Assembly: GCA_947307415.1 (NCBI GenBank)
Contig: CAMZJA010000002.1
Coordinates: forward strand, 145,416 to 209,415
From: an uncultured Bacteroidales bacterium
Lineage (GTDB): Bacteria > Bacteroidota > Bacteroidia > Bacteroidales > F082
Reading direction: 5' to 3'
DNA length: 64,000 nucleotides
Part shown: positions 1-8,533 of the stretch, in pieces
How positions within the stretch are numbered: the stretch's first letter is position 1
Layout: every line of letters begins with the position of its first letter
The notes under the pieces: generated by a model
Told to the model about the DNA's origin: nothing
Database searches by the model: none
Seen by the model: the letters and a program-made list of their open reading frames with translations, nothing else
Made by a program: the position numbers and the translations under genes

Positions 1-217
1 TCGTAATGATGCCCGCGACCTTGTATTTCTTCGCCACCTCCAGTGTTTTTTCGTAATCCTGACCGCCTACCACTTCAAAGACGTCGACATCATCCTTGCA
101 GAAAGCGTCTTCACAGGGGTCAATGCCAACAGTGAGCAAACCTTTGGCTTTGCATCTGACAATCAACGACTTCTGCAACGGACCTACACCGAAAACAAGT
201 ATCGTCTTCTTATCCAT
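1..217 (-). CDS. ATP-grasp family protein, N-terminal fragment (runs off left edge)
   Basis: Reading leftward from ATG at 217, the first 72 residues begin MDKKTILVFGVGPLQKSL and continue with a Rossmann-like pre-ATP-grasp fold (IDPCEDAF, then a 'YEKTLEVAKKY' helix and VAGIIT strand). This arrangement is typical of PurK/carbamoyl-phosphate-synthase-like ATP-grasp ligases used in polysaccharide clusters. The ATP-grasp domain itself lies outside the window, so the substrate cannot be inferred. Its start overlaps the stop of the upstream DegT aminotransferase gene by 8 bp (ATGGATAA), so the two are very probably co-translated. The assignment rests on the N-terminal fold only. Confidence 0.6.
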   Translation of the reverse strand, partial: MDKKTILVFGVGPLQKSLIVRCKAKGLLTVGIDPCEDAFCKDDVDVFEVVGGQDYEKTLEVAKKYKVAGIIT

Positions 218-1343
218 TTATAGCTTTATCGAGTGTTTCAACAATAAAATCGACGTCGGCATCGCTCAGCGAGGCATACATCGGAAGAGTTATCTCATTA
301 TCCGTAACATATTCAGTTACAGGAAGTTCCGCCTTATAATCTTTGTAAATCGAAAACCTGTGAATGGCTGGATAATGCACACTGGTCTGCACTCCGCATT
401 CGTGTATCTTGTCGCGGATGGCGTCGCGTCTTTCTTTCGTAGAATTTGTCAACACCACCGGCATGATGTAATTGCTAACAAACTCAGTGCAGTCGGCAAA
501 CGGCACCACCACACCTTTCACGTTGGCGAGTTTTTCCAGATATCTCTTTCTCACCGCGATACGTCTCTCAAGGTCGCCAGGCAACTTCTTCATCTGCTCG
601 ATGGCTATAGAGGCGCGGATATCGTCCAAGCGATAGTTGTATCCGAGCTCCACAATGTCATACGCCGTGGCATGTCCGCCAGCCCTCTGATACGACATCG
701 TCGTCATGCCATGCGAACGCAACAGCCTTGCTTTCTTGGCAAACTCCTCGTTGTTGGTGATGAGCATGCCGCCCTCACCCGTGCTGATGTTCTTGTTCGA
801 GAAGAAGCTGAACGCCGCCACATCGCCAATGGTGCCCAGCTTCTTGCCTTTGTACTCCGAAAGCGGTCCGTGACATGCGTCCTCAATGACTCTCAAGTTA
901 TGTTTTCTTGCAATCGCCATGATTTCGTCCATCTTAGCCGGGAAACCAGCCATGTGAACCACCACCATAGCCTTCGTCTTTGGCGTTATCTTTTTCTCAA
1001 TCTCCTTCGGATCTATGTTCAGATGCTTCGGACTCACTATATCGCAGAAAACCGGCGTCGCTCCGACATATCTGATGCAGTTTACCGATGCCGCGAACGT
1101 CAACGACGGACAAAGCACCTCGTCGCCCGGACCCAGTCCGCACAGCATGCAGGCAAGATGCAAAGCGCCGGTGCAATTTGTCACCGACACCGCATATTTC
1201 ACATGAAACATGTCGATAAACATCTGTTCCAGCGCCTCGTTCTTCGGACCCGTCGAAATCCAGCCCGAGTTGATGGTGTCGAACGCCGCCTGCGCCTCTT
1301 TCTCGTCGAAATTCAGCTTAAACAAAGGAATTTTATAACCCAT
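210..1343 (-). CDS. DegT/DnrJ/EryC1/StrS family PLP aminotransferase
   Basis: A 377-residue fold-type I PLP-dependent sugar aminotransferase, probably acting on a nucleotide-linked keto-sugar for O-antigen or capsule. Visible family marks are GWISTGPKNEALE near the N-terminus, the cofactor Asp in VIEDACHGP, and the Schiff-base Lys in FSNKNISTGEGG near residue 185. A longer reading frame exists upstream to 1418, but it would run into the neighbouring barrel gene. MGYKIPLFKLNF at 1343 is the normal family start and leaves a 22-bp gap. It sits in a minus-strand operon with an O-antigen ligase and an ATP-grasp gene. The exact sugar is unknown. Confidence 0.88.
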   Translation of the reverse strand: MGYKIPLFKLNFDEKEAQAAFDTINSGWISTGPKNEALEQMFIDMFHVKYAVSVTNCTGALHLACMLCGLGPGDEVLCPSLTFAASVNCIRYVGATPVFCDIVSPKHLNIDPKEIEKKITPKTKAMVVVHMAGFPAKMDEIMAIARKHNLRVIEDACHGPLSEYKGKKLGTIGDVAAFSFFSNKNISTGEGGMLITNNEEFAKKARLLRSHGMTTMSYQRAGGHATAYDIVELGYNYRLDDIRASIAIEQMKKLPGDLERRIAVRKRYLEKLANVKGVVVPFADCTEFVSNYIMPVVLTNSTKERRDAIRDKIHECGVQTSVHYPAIHRFSIYKDYKAELPVTEYVTDNEITLPMYASLSDADVDFIVETLDKAING

Positions 1344-1365
1344 ATCGCTAATTTTTAAATTTTTA

Positions 1366-3072
1366 TCAGAAATCGTAATATTTTCTGTCCAAAGTAGTTC
1401 TGATACCAAAACTGACAATCAAATTATCTTGAATAAGGAACTTTTCCGCCTCGAAATGACGCTGTGTCACCTCAACAAAAACGTTCATATTATAGGCCGA
1501 ATTCACCAGATACGAAACAATGAAATCATTAAACACAACAGTGGTCTTGCGGCCTGTCAACAGATAATGGCCATCATATGTGTCATTACCGTTTTCATCC
1601 AAGTTCAAAGGGATTGCGGTGTTATAATCGTTGTAAACATTATGACCGTAGTTTGCCCAAACATTGTTTTCCACATCCCAATCGTCGCCATATTGTCCAT
1701 AGTTCAACTTATACTTGAAATACAGGCGCTTCCAATTGTATTGCGCACGGAAAACAGCCTCCCAAAAGTTACCGCCCCAAGGATGCGCCAACGGCTCGTT
1801 GTAATGCGCGTAATTATCTTCACCGACAGTGTTTTCAGTGCCTTGCGGTGTGTGCGAATACATATACGGTCTCACGATATTGCCTTCCAACTGCAAAAAC
1901 AGGTTCTTCACACCGAAACAATCGTAACTCTTCACACCAATTTGATATGACTGTTTATTGCCATAATAGCCTTTAAACGCAATGAATCTCTTCACCGTCA
2001 TCTCATCAAGGACAAACTGTCCGTAAACAGTGGTGTGCTTGCCTAAAATATAGCTGATATTCAAGCCCAAAAGCGCATTGTCGGCCGACCTTCCCGCATA
2101 ATATTCCGCTGAACGCAAGAAAATTATAGGGTTGATATATTGAAAATCAAAGCCACGCTTCATGTCGATGGTGGTGTATGTCGAGTCGTTGACCATCACC
2201 TGCTGGTGAGTCTGCGCCGATGCCATCACAGCGTCAAAGAAGCCAATGTTCAAGCGCTTTGTGACAGCAAAATCCAAATAGTGAATCACAGCCCACTTGC
2301 GAGCGTAGGTATTGTCGGCCAAAACCTTGTTTCTGTCGGTCATCTGAGCATACAAACAGGTGTACTGAATCCTCCAGAAATCAGCGGTGACCTTAAAATA
2401 CGGATAGTTCGCGGCATTGTCCGACAACATCATCGAACGATAGCCGTCGCCAATGAAATTCTTGCCATATCCCAAAGTGGCATTCAACCATTTGGCCGGA
2501 CGATAGGCCAAATATGCCGCGGCATTGGTAAAATCTCTGCCGTTTTTCTTAAAACGGTTGGCATGGCCTTGTCCCGGAACGACTCTGCATGTGTTGCAAT
2601 ATTCATCGATATACTCCGGAAAAACAGCCTGATTTTCACGGATATTCGTGTAAAAAGCAAAATTGTCGCCTATAGTTCCCTTTATCTCCGCACCTCTAGT
2701 ATTAACCCAAGTGGTTCTTGCGCCATCCGAACCGACCTCAAAATCAATAACAGGATTGATAGCCACATAATAATCATCACCCTTAACTCTGATAAAATCA
2801 TCATTAAAAATCGAATTCAAAATATAATTCGAAAACTTCCCTTTCCGGTTGATGTTAAAACGATATAAGTTATTGATACTGTCTAAGTTAACAATTTTTT
2901 TAAAGCTAGATTCCGACCAGCCTCGCATAGCTGTGTGGAATAAATATTGCGAACTGTAAGCAGCAGTCTGAACTTCCATCTCATAATCGTCGTTGAGTGG
3001 AATCTGAAGCTCCTGCGAATTGACTAAAAAGCCAGCAAACACTAATAAAACAAAGAATAAATATTTTTTCAT
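1366..3072 (-). CDS. Outer-membrane beta-barrel protein, Wzi/RemB-like
   Basis: A 568-residue protein with a signal peptide (MKKYLFFVLLVFAGFLVNSQ) followed by alternating aromatic-rich strands and a C-terminus ending in Tyr-Asp-Phe, as expected for an outer-membrane barrel. Segments such as GYGKNFIGDGYRSMMLSD and the absence of a TonB plug resemble capsule-assembly Wzi-like and flavobacterial RemB-like proteins. It lies between an O-antigen ligase and a sugar aminotransferase, so a role in attaching or assembling surface polysaccharide is plausible. That role is inferred from context and fold, not from catalytic residues. Confidence 0.65.
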   Translation of the reverse strand: MKKYLFFVLLVFAGFLVNSQELQIPLNDDYEMEVQTAAYSSQYLFHTAMRGWSESSFKKIVNLDSINNLYRFNINRKGKFSNYILNSIFNDDFIRVKGDDYYVAINPVIDFEVGSDGARTTWVNTRGAEIKGTIGDNFAFYTNIRENQAVFPEYIDEYCNTCRVVPGQGHANRFKKNGRDFTNAAAYLAYRPAKWLNATLGYGKNFIGDGYRSMMLSDNAANYPYFKVTADFWRIQYTCLYAQMTDRNKVLADNTYARKWAVIHYLDFAVTKRLNIGFFDAVMASAQTHQQVMVNDSTYTTIDMKRGFDFQYINPIIFLRSAEYYAGRSADNALLGLNISYILGKHTTVYGQFVLDEMTVKRFIAFKGYYGNKQSYQIGVKSYDCFGVKNLFLQLEGNIVRPYMYSHTPQGTENTVGEDNYAHYNEPLAHPWGGNFWEAVFRAQYNWKRLYFKYKLNYGQYGDDWDVENNVWANYGHNVYNDYNTAIPLNLDENGNDTYDGHYLLTGRKTTVVFNDFIVSYLVNSAYNMNVFVEVTQRHFEAEKFLIQDNLIVSFGIRTTLDRKYYDF

Positions 3073-3087
3073 TATAATAATTTTTGA

Positions 3088-4533
3088 TTATACCTTTTCA
3101 GAATGAGATTCCTCGATTTCGCTTCGCTTCACTCTGAATGACAGGGTAAACAATAAGGCATTGAAGAAACAGAAGAAAATAATGCCTTTCTGAACCTCAA
3201 ACACCGACTCGAAAATCATGTTGAAGCCCATCATAAACAAAAACGAGAAATACAACAGGTCGACATGCTTCGTTTTTATCCAAAGCACAAGCGGAATCAC
3301 AAAATAGGCGAGCAACAGCAACAAACCTATAACTCCAACGGAGATTATCGTCTCGAAAAACATGTTATGCGCGTTGATCTCATTGTCGATGGCATACCTA
3401 ATAAACTGATACTCAACAAGATTGCTTCCAACAACCTCCGGGTCATAACCGACTTCAGCCGCTTTGCGCATGACATCCTTTCGCATGTAATTCGACGGCT
3501 CGTAATATTTGTCGGCCATAACTATATCAATGTATTCCGCCATTTCCGGACTGATCTTTTCGACTATGCCGGCTTTGTATCTATAATAAGAAGCCATGGT
3601 TTCGTCAGACCTATCGCCTGTGCCTACGCCAAAAAGCCAATTATCTTCCATTACAGCTTTATAACCCTTGAATTGCACAAGTCTATGATCCGATGAATGC
3701 TCGGACGTCAGGTTTTTGATGGTACTAGTTATTCTCGCCACACTCTGCGGAAAAGCAATACATGTGCCGACAACCATAAACACAAAGACTCCACCCACGA
3801 TATAGCCTATCTTCTTCTTTTTCATGATGAAAGTAAGCCAAATCCATTGGATTATGAAAAGAAGAACCATGCAGAGCAATCCCGCGCGCGACCGTATCAA
3901 AATAGTGAAAACAACCAGCAGAATATATGCTATAACATTGATTATCTTTACTTTACGACTGCTTTCACCAAAAATCTCGAGGAAACAGAACATCAAGCCC
4001 AAACCAGTGTACATCGAAAGGTAGCTGTGATGCACGTAAAACAGCTGCATAAGCTCCTGGTCGAAGAAACGCTCGCTCGTGGCGCCGTTGAAAATCACGT
4101 CATACACAGCGTGCACGAGGTTTATCATGAAAAACAAAATACAGCTGAAAACAAGCGCGTAACCTATCGCCTTCAGCCTGTTTCTGTTCATATACGACAT
4201 GTCGGAAATGATAAAAATAACCGGGAAAATCAGGAATCCGAGCTTCTTGCTCACCTGATCCCAACCTTCAGCCTGATTATCCGTATGAATCATCCCGATG
4301 AGATAAATAAACCATGTCAAGGCAAAGATGATATAAGCCCATTTTAACTTGAGCTGAGCTTCGTTCATCTTGAATTTCTGGTCAAAAACAAGCTTCAAAA
4401 CAGCGCAAAGCAGCAAAGCCACCTCACAATATTGCGCCGCAAGCCAGCTGAAAGGTATCGCAAAAGCTAAAAGCATCATTATTATCAACTCCGCTTTTTG
4501 AAACGGCCTCAAACCTTCAAGAATTTTTGCCAT
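3088..4533 (-). CDS. O-antigen ligase / polymerase (Wzy/WaaL family) membrane protein
   Basis: A 481-residue polytopic inner-membrane protein with about ten to twelve hydrophobic segments and a large periplasmic loop near residues 255-365. The family signature near the C-terminus is visible (NAHNMFFETIISVGVIGLLLLL), as is an arginine-rich motif in the middle (ILIRSRAGLLCMVLL). WaaL/Wzy proteins join or polymerise lipid-linked O-antigen on the periplasmic face. The last ~18 codons are formed by a dispersed palindromic repeat (3101-3146), giving a charged tail RVKRSEIEESHSEKV that is unlikely to be conserved. It is 15 bp upstream of the barrel gene in the same operon. Ligase and polymerase cannot be told apart here. 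Confidence 0.85.
   Translation of the reverse strand: MAKILEGLRPFQKAELIIMMLLAFAIPFSWLAAQYCEVALLLCAVLKLVFDQKFKMNEAQLKLKWAYIIFALTWFIYLIGMIHTDNQAEGWDQVSKKLGFLIFPVIFIISDMSYMNRNRLKAIGYALVFSCILFFMINLVHAVYDVIFNGATSERFFDQELMQLFYVHHSYLSMYTGLGLMFCFLEIFGESSRKVKIINVIAYILLVVFTILIRSRAGLLCMVLLFIIQWIWLTFIMKKKKIGYIVGGVFVFMVVGTCIAFPQSVARITSTIKNLTSEHSSDHRLVQFKGYKAVMEDNWLFGVGTGDRSDETMASYYRYKAGIVEKISPEMAEYIDIVMADKYYEPSNYMRKDVMRKAAEVGYDPEVVGSNLVEYQFIRYAIDNEINAHNMFFETIISVGVIGLLLLLAYFVIPLVLWIKTKHVDLLYFSFLFMMGFNMIFESVFEVQKGIIFFCFFNALLFTLSFRVKRSEIEESHSEKV
3101..3146. repeat. Dispersed GTCATTTCGA-type repeat, degenerate copy inside CDS end
   Basis: GAATGAGATTCCTCGATTTC followed by a GCTTCGCTTCACTC core and GAATGACAGGG is a diverged half-copy of the palindromic repeats at 6020, 6640 and 8222. 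It supplies the C-terminal codons and downstream flank of the O-antigen ligase gene. Confidence 0.6.
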
Positions 4534-4612
4534 ATATTAAATAATTGATAATTAAACAATTACATATGTCTTTATACAGCTTCGCCACTTGGGTCACATT
4601 CGCGAACCAATA

Positions 4613-4656
4613 AAAAAAGCCTTATTTCTATTAATCCACAAAAATAAGACTTTTTT
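4613..4656. terminator. Intrinsic terminator (bidirectional)
   Basis: AAAAAAGCCTTATTT at 4613-4627 pairs with AAATAAGACTTTTTT at 4642-4656, with one mismatch and a 14-nt loop. The A-run on the plus strand gives a U-run for minus-strand transcription, so it ends the acyltransferase transcript before the O-antigen operon starts. Confidence 0.75.
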
Positions 4657-4676
4657 TTAAATAAATATAAATTATA

Positions 4677-5945
4677 CTAGAAATTTAATTCCGACCTCAA
4701 TTTCTTGTTGAAAGTCCAGCGCCAATCAGAGACCAGCAATCTGAAAAATTCCTTGTAATCAAAGAAAAAGACATAGCTGTAATACAGGAAAATCGAGCCT
4801 AAAACCGCAATCTTCCATGGTGTGAGGCAGAAGAACAACGTCACACCTACAGCCATGATTAGCGGGTGCATCACAAACTCCACGCCATAGTTAACGGTGT
4901 TGCGGAAGGCGTCGTCTTTCAAATCTTTAAGTATAAGGTTGGCGATAATCCAAATCGGACTTGATACCGCGGCGGAAGCCACGAAAAACGGGAGTCCGAG
5001 AAGCGCCAGGAACGATCTCCACAAAGTTCTCCAGAAAGGAGCGCGCATAGCCACAGAGTTGACTGATATGTTCTGCTCTTTCCTGTGTTTTGCGAATTCA
5101 TTGACTTTTTCGAACACCTCTTTGGCTTTCTCAGGCTCTTTGTCTCTGAAATCCACTATCTTGGCAATGACTTCCTTGTTTCTCTGAAGCATCTTCTTAA
5201 GCGTCATCGGCATCCGGCCGGCCTTGATCTTCGTAAGCTCCCAAATGGCGTCATAGTCTTCATCATCAGGCACATACGATATCAGTTCAGCCATCCTCTC
5301 CGTGAGCACAGCCTTCAACCCGTTGATGATCACAGCCTCGTTTTCGCCTTGATGTTCGTTTACATATTCGGTAACGTTTATCGGCTTGCCGTAACTCACC
5401 AGCACCGTCGAGCGAAAACGGAAATAATCGCCATATTCCAATCCTACCGGCACGATATAAACCGGTTTTTCGTGTCCGAACTGCTCATTAGCCTGAAGCG
5501 CGATGTGGAAAATGCCTTTGCTGAGCTGACGAAGCGAGTGTTTGGTGCGATGTGTAGCCTCCGGGAACAGATACAATGGCACTTCATCATGTATAACATC
5601 GACAGCCTGGTCGATGATCTCGCCGTTTTTGTCACGGACAGCGCCTATGCCGTCACGAATCCTGTAAATCGGCAGAATTCTCAGCCATTTTAATATCTTC
5701 GCAGTTCGTGGATTCTTAAAAACATCAGCTCTTGCAATGAAAACCTTCTTCTGTTTCGAAGTCGCGAGAAGCACCATGGCATCCATCAAAGCATTGCAGT
5801 GGTTCGAGCCAAAGACACAGGCTCCATTTTTAGGAATGTTTTCATTGCCAACGATATGAAATCTCGTAAAGCTGCGGCGCGTATGGTGATCCACAAAGAT
5901 CCTGCCCAAAGAATATAACTTGTCGTCGTCCTGAATTTTGCCCAT
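4677..5945 (-). CDS. Glycerol-3-phosphate/1-acylglycerol-3-phosphate acyltransferase (PlsC superfamily)
   Basis: A 422-residue phospholipid-synthesis acyltransferase that would transfer an acyl chain to a glycerol-phosphate acceptor at the inner membrane. The catalytic block is NHCNALMD, an H-x5-D spacing. This differs from the usual NHx4D of PlsC and matches the GAT/GPAT-like branch. The second block FPEATHR replaces the usual FPEGTRS. After the ~210-residue catalytic domain comes a charged helical region and two to three membrane segments near the C-terminus (LLGLPFFVASAAV; LIMAVGVTLFFCL). It is transcribed alone from a promoter at about 5967-5996 and ends at the terminator at 4613-4656. 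Confidence 0.85.
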   Translation of the reverse strand: MGKIQDDDKLYSLGRIFVDHHTRRSFTRFHIVGNENIPKNGACVFGSNHCNALMDAMVLLATSKQKKVFIARADVFKNPRTAKILKWLRILPIYRIRDGIGAVRDKNGEIIDQAVDVIHDEVPLYLFPEATHRTKHSLRQLSKGIFHIALQANEQFGHEKPVYIVPVGLEYGDYFRFRSTVLVSYGKPINVTEYVNEHQGENEAVIINGLKAVLTERMAELISYVPDDEDYDAIWELTKIKAGRMPMTLKKMLQRNKEVIAKIVDFRDKEPEKAKEVFEKVNEFAKHRKEQNISVNSVAMRAPFWRTLWRSFLALLGLPFFVASAAVSSPIWIIANLILKDLKDDAFRNTVNYGVEFVMHPLIMAVGVTLFFCLTPWKIAVLGSIFLYYSYVFFFDYKEFFRLLVSDWRWTFNKKLRSELNF

Positions 5946-5966
5946 TTCTCAAATGTTTTGAAACGA

Positions 5967-5996
5967 CAAATTTACAAAATTTTCTTCAATATCAAA
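5967..5996 (-). promoter_or_regulatory. Bacteroidetes-type promoter for the acyltransferase gene
   Basis: On the minus strand TTTG (5996-5993) and TAAATTTG (5974-5967) are separated by 18 nt, matching the -33/-7 consensus of the phylum's primary sigma factor. The -7 box lies 21 nt before the start codon at 5945. A plus-strand -7 box TAATTTTG at 6006-6013 points the other way, toward the FMN-binding gene, so this is a divergent promoter pair. Confidence 0.6.
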
Positions 5997-6019
5997 TTAA
6001 TTTTATAATTTTGCTCCCT

Positions 6020-6107
6020 GTCATTTCGACTGGAGCGAAGCGGAATGGAGACCTGAGCCAGCGAAAGCATTCACCTGGTGAATAAACTGCGTTTCGCTCG
6101 AAATGAC
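6020..6107. repeat. Dispersed palindromic repeat, 88-bp copy
   Basis: The copy is bounded by perfect 10-bp inverted ends GTCATTTCGA (6020-6029) and TCGAAATGAC (6098-6107), with inner GAGCGAAGCG/CGTTTCGC arms. It lies in the 5' untranslated region of the FMN-binding gene. Related copies are at 6640 and 8222, with diverged ones at 3101, 17727 and 18773. Confidence 0.8.
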
Positions 6108-6138
6108 AAGAATAAATGAAACAATAAATTTTTATAAT

Positions 6139-6636
6139 ATGAAAACTATTAAAATCTTAAACTATCTGTTTGTCGTCGCATTAGGCTTCTGCGCCTGCAT
6201 GTACGGCATCGACCGCTTTGGTAACGACAACGCTCAGCTGACTAGCGACACCACCCTTTACACAAAGGAATATTGCAGCGACATCATCGGCTTCAATGGC
6301 AGTATTCCGTTGGAAATCAGCATGAAAGACGGCAAAATCGCAAATATCATCATACTTGAAAATGATGAGACGCCACGCTTCATGCAAAGAGTGACAGATG
6401 CTAATCTGATTGAGAAATTCTATGGCCTCACACCAAAAGAAGCCATCGAACTGGACATCGACGCTGTCAGTGGAGCTACATACAGCTCAACGGCTATTAT
6501 AAAATCGGTGAAGACTCGCATGGCGGTCTACGAGAAAGACATGAATCCAAGTCCGTGGACATGGCAACTCGTAGGTATCATCTGCTGCGCGGTAATACTT
6601 TGCATTCTCAGTATTTGCAAAAGAAAGATTAGATAG
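6139..6636 (+). CDS. FMN-binding domain membrane protein (RnfG/NqrC-like)
   Basis: A 165-residue protein with an N-terminal membrane anchor (LNYLFVVALGFCACMYG), an extracytoplasmic FMN-binding domain and a second membrane segment at the C-terminus (LVGIICCAVILCILSIC). The motif DAVSGATYSS is the site where Thr carries covalent FMN in RnfG/NqrC-type proteins. Upstream in-frame codons to 6103 derive from the palindromic repeat, so MKTIKILN at 6139 is taken as the start. No Rnf or Nqr partners are nearby, so it is probably a stand-alone flavin electron carrier attached by an ApbE-type flavin transferase. The carrier role is inferred from the motif. Confidence 0.8.
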   Translation: MKTIKILNYLFVVALGFCACMYGIDRFGNDNAQLTSDTTLYTKEYCSDIIGFNGSIPLEISMKDGKIANIIILENDETPRFMQRVTDANLIEKFYGLTPKEAIELDIDAVSGATYSSTAIIKSVKTRMAVYEKDMNPSPWTWQLVGIICCAVILCILSICKRKIR

Positions 6637-6639
6637 TCT

Positions 6640-6741
6640 GTCATTTCGAGCGAAACGCAGTGAAGTCGAGAAATCTTCTTTACACGAAAGCCTTCGTTGA
6701 TGGAGAATTTCTCCATTCCGCTTCGCTTCAGTCGAAATGAC
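6640..6741. repeat. Dispersed palindromic repeat, 102-bp copy
   Basis: Perfect 10-bp ends GTCATTTCGA (6640-6649) and TCGAAATGAC (6732-6741) bound inner arms AGAAATC/GAATTTCTCC. It lies just after the FMN-binding gene and before the convergent Omp85-like gene, where it could act as a structured 3' end for both. Confidence 0.8.
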
Positions 6742-6764
6742 AATTAGAATATCGGAATGACAGT

Positions 6765-8132
6765 TTAAAATATATAGTTAAATCCTATATAAGCTTTCAT
6801 TCCTTCGCCGTCGAGCTTGTCGATGGCTTTGGCGAATTCTGCCGACACCACGAAATTCTTGTTCATGATGAGCTTCAAGCCGCATCCGGCCGAGGTGTGG
6901 AGGCTCTCGTCTTTTCCACTGTAAATCAGATTAAGGTCATCCTCTTCCGTCATGTAATCTTCAAACATTTTCGCCGCTTCTTTTTGCTCATCGAGACGGA
7001 ATGTCTGAGTCACCATGCCGGCGTCGAACATAGGATTCAATGCCACACACCAGTTTTGGTTGATGAACTTGAAGTTGGCTATTCTCCAACGCAACTCCAC
7101 GTTAGCCCAAGCCACTCCCTGACCTATCACGCTGTTACGATTGATGCCGCGACCGGTGGTTGAACCACCATAAGCTTCGGTGTATATCTTCTTGTAAAAC
7201 ATGAGATTGGTGTTCATCATTGCGTAGAACGGGATGTCGCCGGCAATAACGTTTTGGGCGCCGAGACGATAGCAGAAAGTCAGATTATCGTCCCAAATCG
7301 GGATGTAATGATGAAAAACGCCGGTAAACGTCAGGTGGTCGTAGCCTTTTTGATCAATAAAATCTGGTGCTGCCGTTAATGTAGCCTCGAAATATATGCC
7401 TCGTGTCGGGTCGTTTTCGTAGTTTTTCGAGTCGTAGATTATGCCTGCCTTAAACTGTGCCACATTGCCACCACCAGCTTCATTCTGACGGATAAGACCA
7501 CTTTGGCAATACAAGTCATAAAGCGTATATTGATTCTCAAATCTATTGATAGTCAACGGCTTAAAATCATAGTTATAAAATGCCAGGCCGAATCCATACG
7601 ACAGATTTTTCAGATTTCCGATCTTTTGTCGCATGCTTACAACGGCACGAAACTGTCGTCTGTCGGTCAAATACAAACCACTTTCTTTCATGCCGGGCTC
7701 AATGATCTCCCAGGGTTCCATTTGAACAGCGGCATCTTTATAATATGGTGCGGCATAGCCGTTGAATCCATAGAAATCGAATTTTTTGTCTACAAAATAC
7801 CCGAAATCGGCAAAAAGTATTCCTTTGGGGATGATGTTATTCCAATAGGAATAGGAGCGGAAGATGCTTGATCCTCTGGTGTATGTCGACACCTCAAAGT
7901 TGATCTTGAAGTCGTATCCCGGATATTTCGCGCCGTCGCCATAGTTGAAGATATCCATACAGACTCCGTATTGGAATCCCATATCGCTGTTGTAACCCAC
8001 CACCGGCAGTGGTCCGAAGTTCCAACCTGTCTTGATGATTTCACCTTTTTCGTTGTAAACTTTGTCTTTTTTCTGTGCTGATGCTCCAAATGCAAGCAGT
8101 ACAATTAATAATGTAACAACCAGTTTTTTCAT
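6765..8132 (-). CDS. Omp85/BamA-superfamily outer-membrane barrel (surface antigen D15 domain, no POTRA)
   Basis: A 455-residue secreted barrel with signal peptide MKKLVVTLLIVLLAFGASAQ. It then carries beta strands typical of the bacterial surface-antigen (D15) domain: GVGSPEC-like features are absent, but there are GIIYDSKNYENDPTRGIYFE near the middle, the GRGINRNSVIGQGVAWANVE stretch, and a terminal aromatic Phe. No POTRA repeats are present, so it resembles patatin-associated or stand-alone Omp85 barrels rather than BamA. It could be a lipid or protein translocon, but the substrate is unknown. It converges on the FMN-binding gene, with a palindromic repeat between them. Confidence 0.75.
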   Translation of the reverse strand: MKKLVVTLLIVLLAFGASAQKKDKVYNEKGEIIKTGWNFGPLPVVGYNSDMGFQYGVCMDIFNYGDGAKYPGYDFKINFEVSTYTRGSSIFRSYSYWNNIIPKGILFADFGYFVDKKFDFYGFNGYAAPYYKDAAVQMEPWEIIEPGMKESGLYLTDRRQFRAVVSMRQKIGNLKNLSYGFGLAFYNYDFKPLTINRFENQYTLYDLYCQSGLIRQNEAGGGNVAQFKAGIIYDSKNYENDPTRGIYFEATLTAAPDFIDQKGYDHLTFTGVFHHYIPIWDDNLTFCYRLGAQNVIAGDIPFYAMMNTNLMFYKKIYTEAYGGSTTGRGINRNSVIGQGVAWANVELRWRIANFKFINQNWCVALNPMFDAGMVTQTFRLDEQKEAAKMFEDYMTEEDDLNLIYSGKDESLHTSAGCGLKLIMNKNFVVSAEFAKAIDKLDGEGMKAYIGFNYIF

Positions 8133-8221
8133 GTTTAATATTTTTTTGGTCGCCTTCGGCGAGAAATCTTAAAAAAATCTATTTAAAAAATCTTAAAAAA
8201 TGTTCTTCCAAACTGTTTGTC

Positions 8222-8324
8222 GTCATTTCGAACAAAGTGAGAAATCCTCAGCCAACGTTAGCTTTGCATCTATTCTTCCTTGGCAGGAGATTTCTCCATT
8301 CCGCTTCGCTCCAGTCGAAATGAC
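8222..8324. repeat. Dispersed palindromic repeat, 103-bp copy
   Basis: Ends GTCATTTCGA (8222-8231) and TCGAAATGAC (8315-8324) enclose GAGAAATCCTC and GAGATTTCTCC arms and the CCGCTTCGCTCCAG core shared with the copy at 6640. It lies upstream of the Omp85-like gene. Confidence 0.8.
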
Positions 8325-8533
8325 GGGGAATATTCCATTTCTCATTGTCTCGCGTCTCGTGTCTTATTGTCTCGCGTCCCCGAGTATCTTTTGGTCGAAT
8401 TTTTTCTAATTTCGTCACAAATAGACGAATTTCGTCACAAAATAGTTTCTAAAGGTCGAAATTCAGACTTTAGACGTTAGTCTCTAGACTTTAGTTATAT
8501 TCTTCGCAGAACCTAAGATCTAAAGTCCAAGGT
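8325..8533. other. Non-coding spacer with short direct and inverted repeats
   Basis: No gene is supported here. A 12-bp direct repeat TTGTCTCGCGTC occurs twice near 8346-8380. AATTTCGTCACAAA occurs at 8408-8421 and 8428-8441 with a 20-bp period. The stretch TTAGTCTCTAGACTTTAG near 8477 is inversely related to CTAAAGTCCAAGGTCTAAAG ending at 8540, which overlaps the last codons of rsmI. It looks like a hotspot of small intergenic repeats. Confidence 0.5.

Noticed and set aside
96-1358. 420-codon plus-strand frame over the DegT aminotransferase
   Set aside because: It is antisense to a gene with clear PLP-enzyme motifs and has no recognisable protein features of its own.
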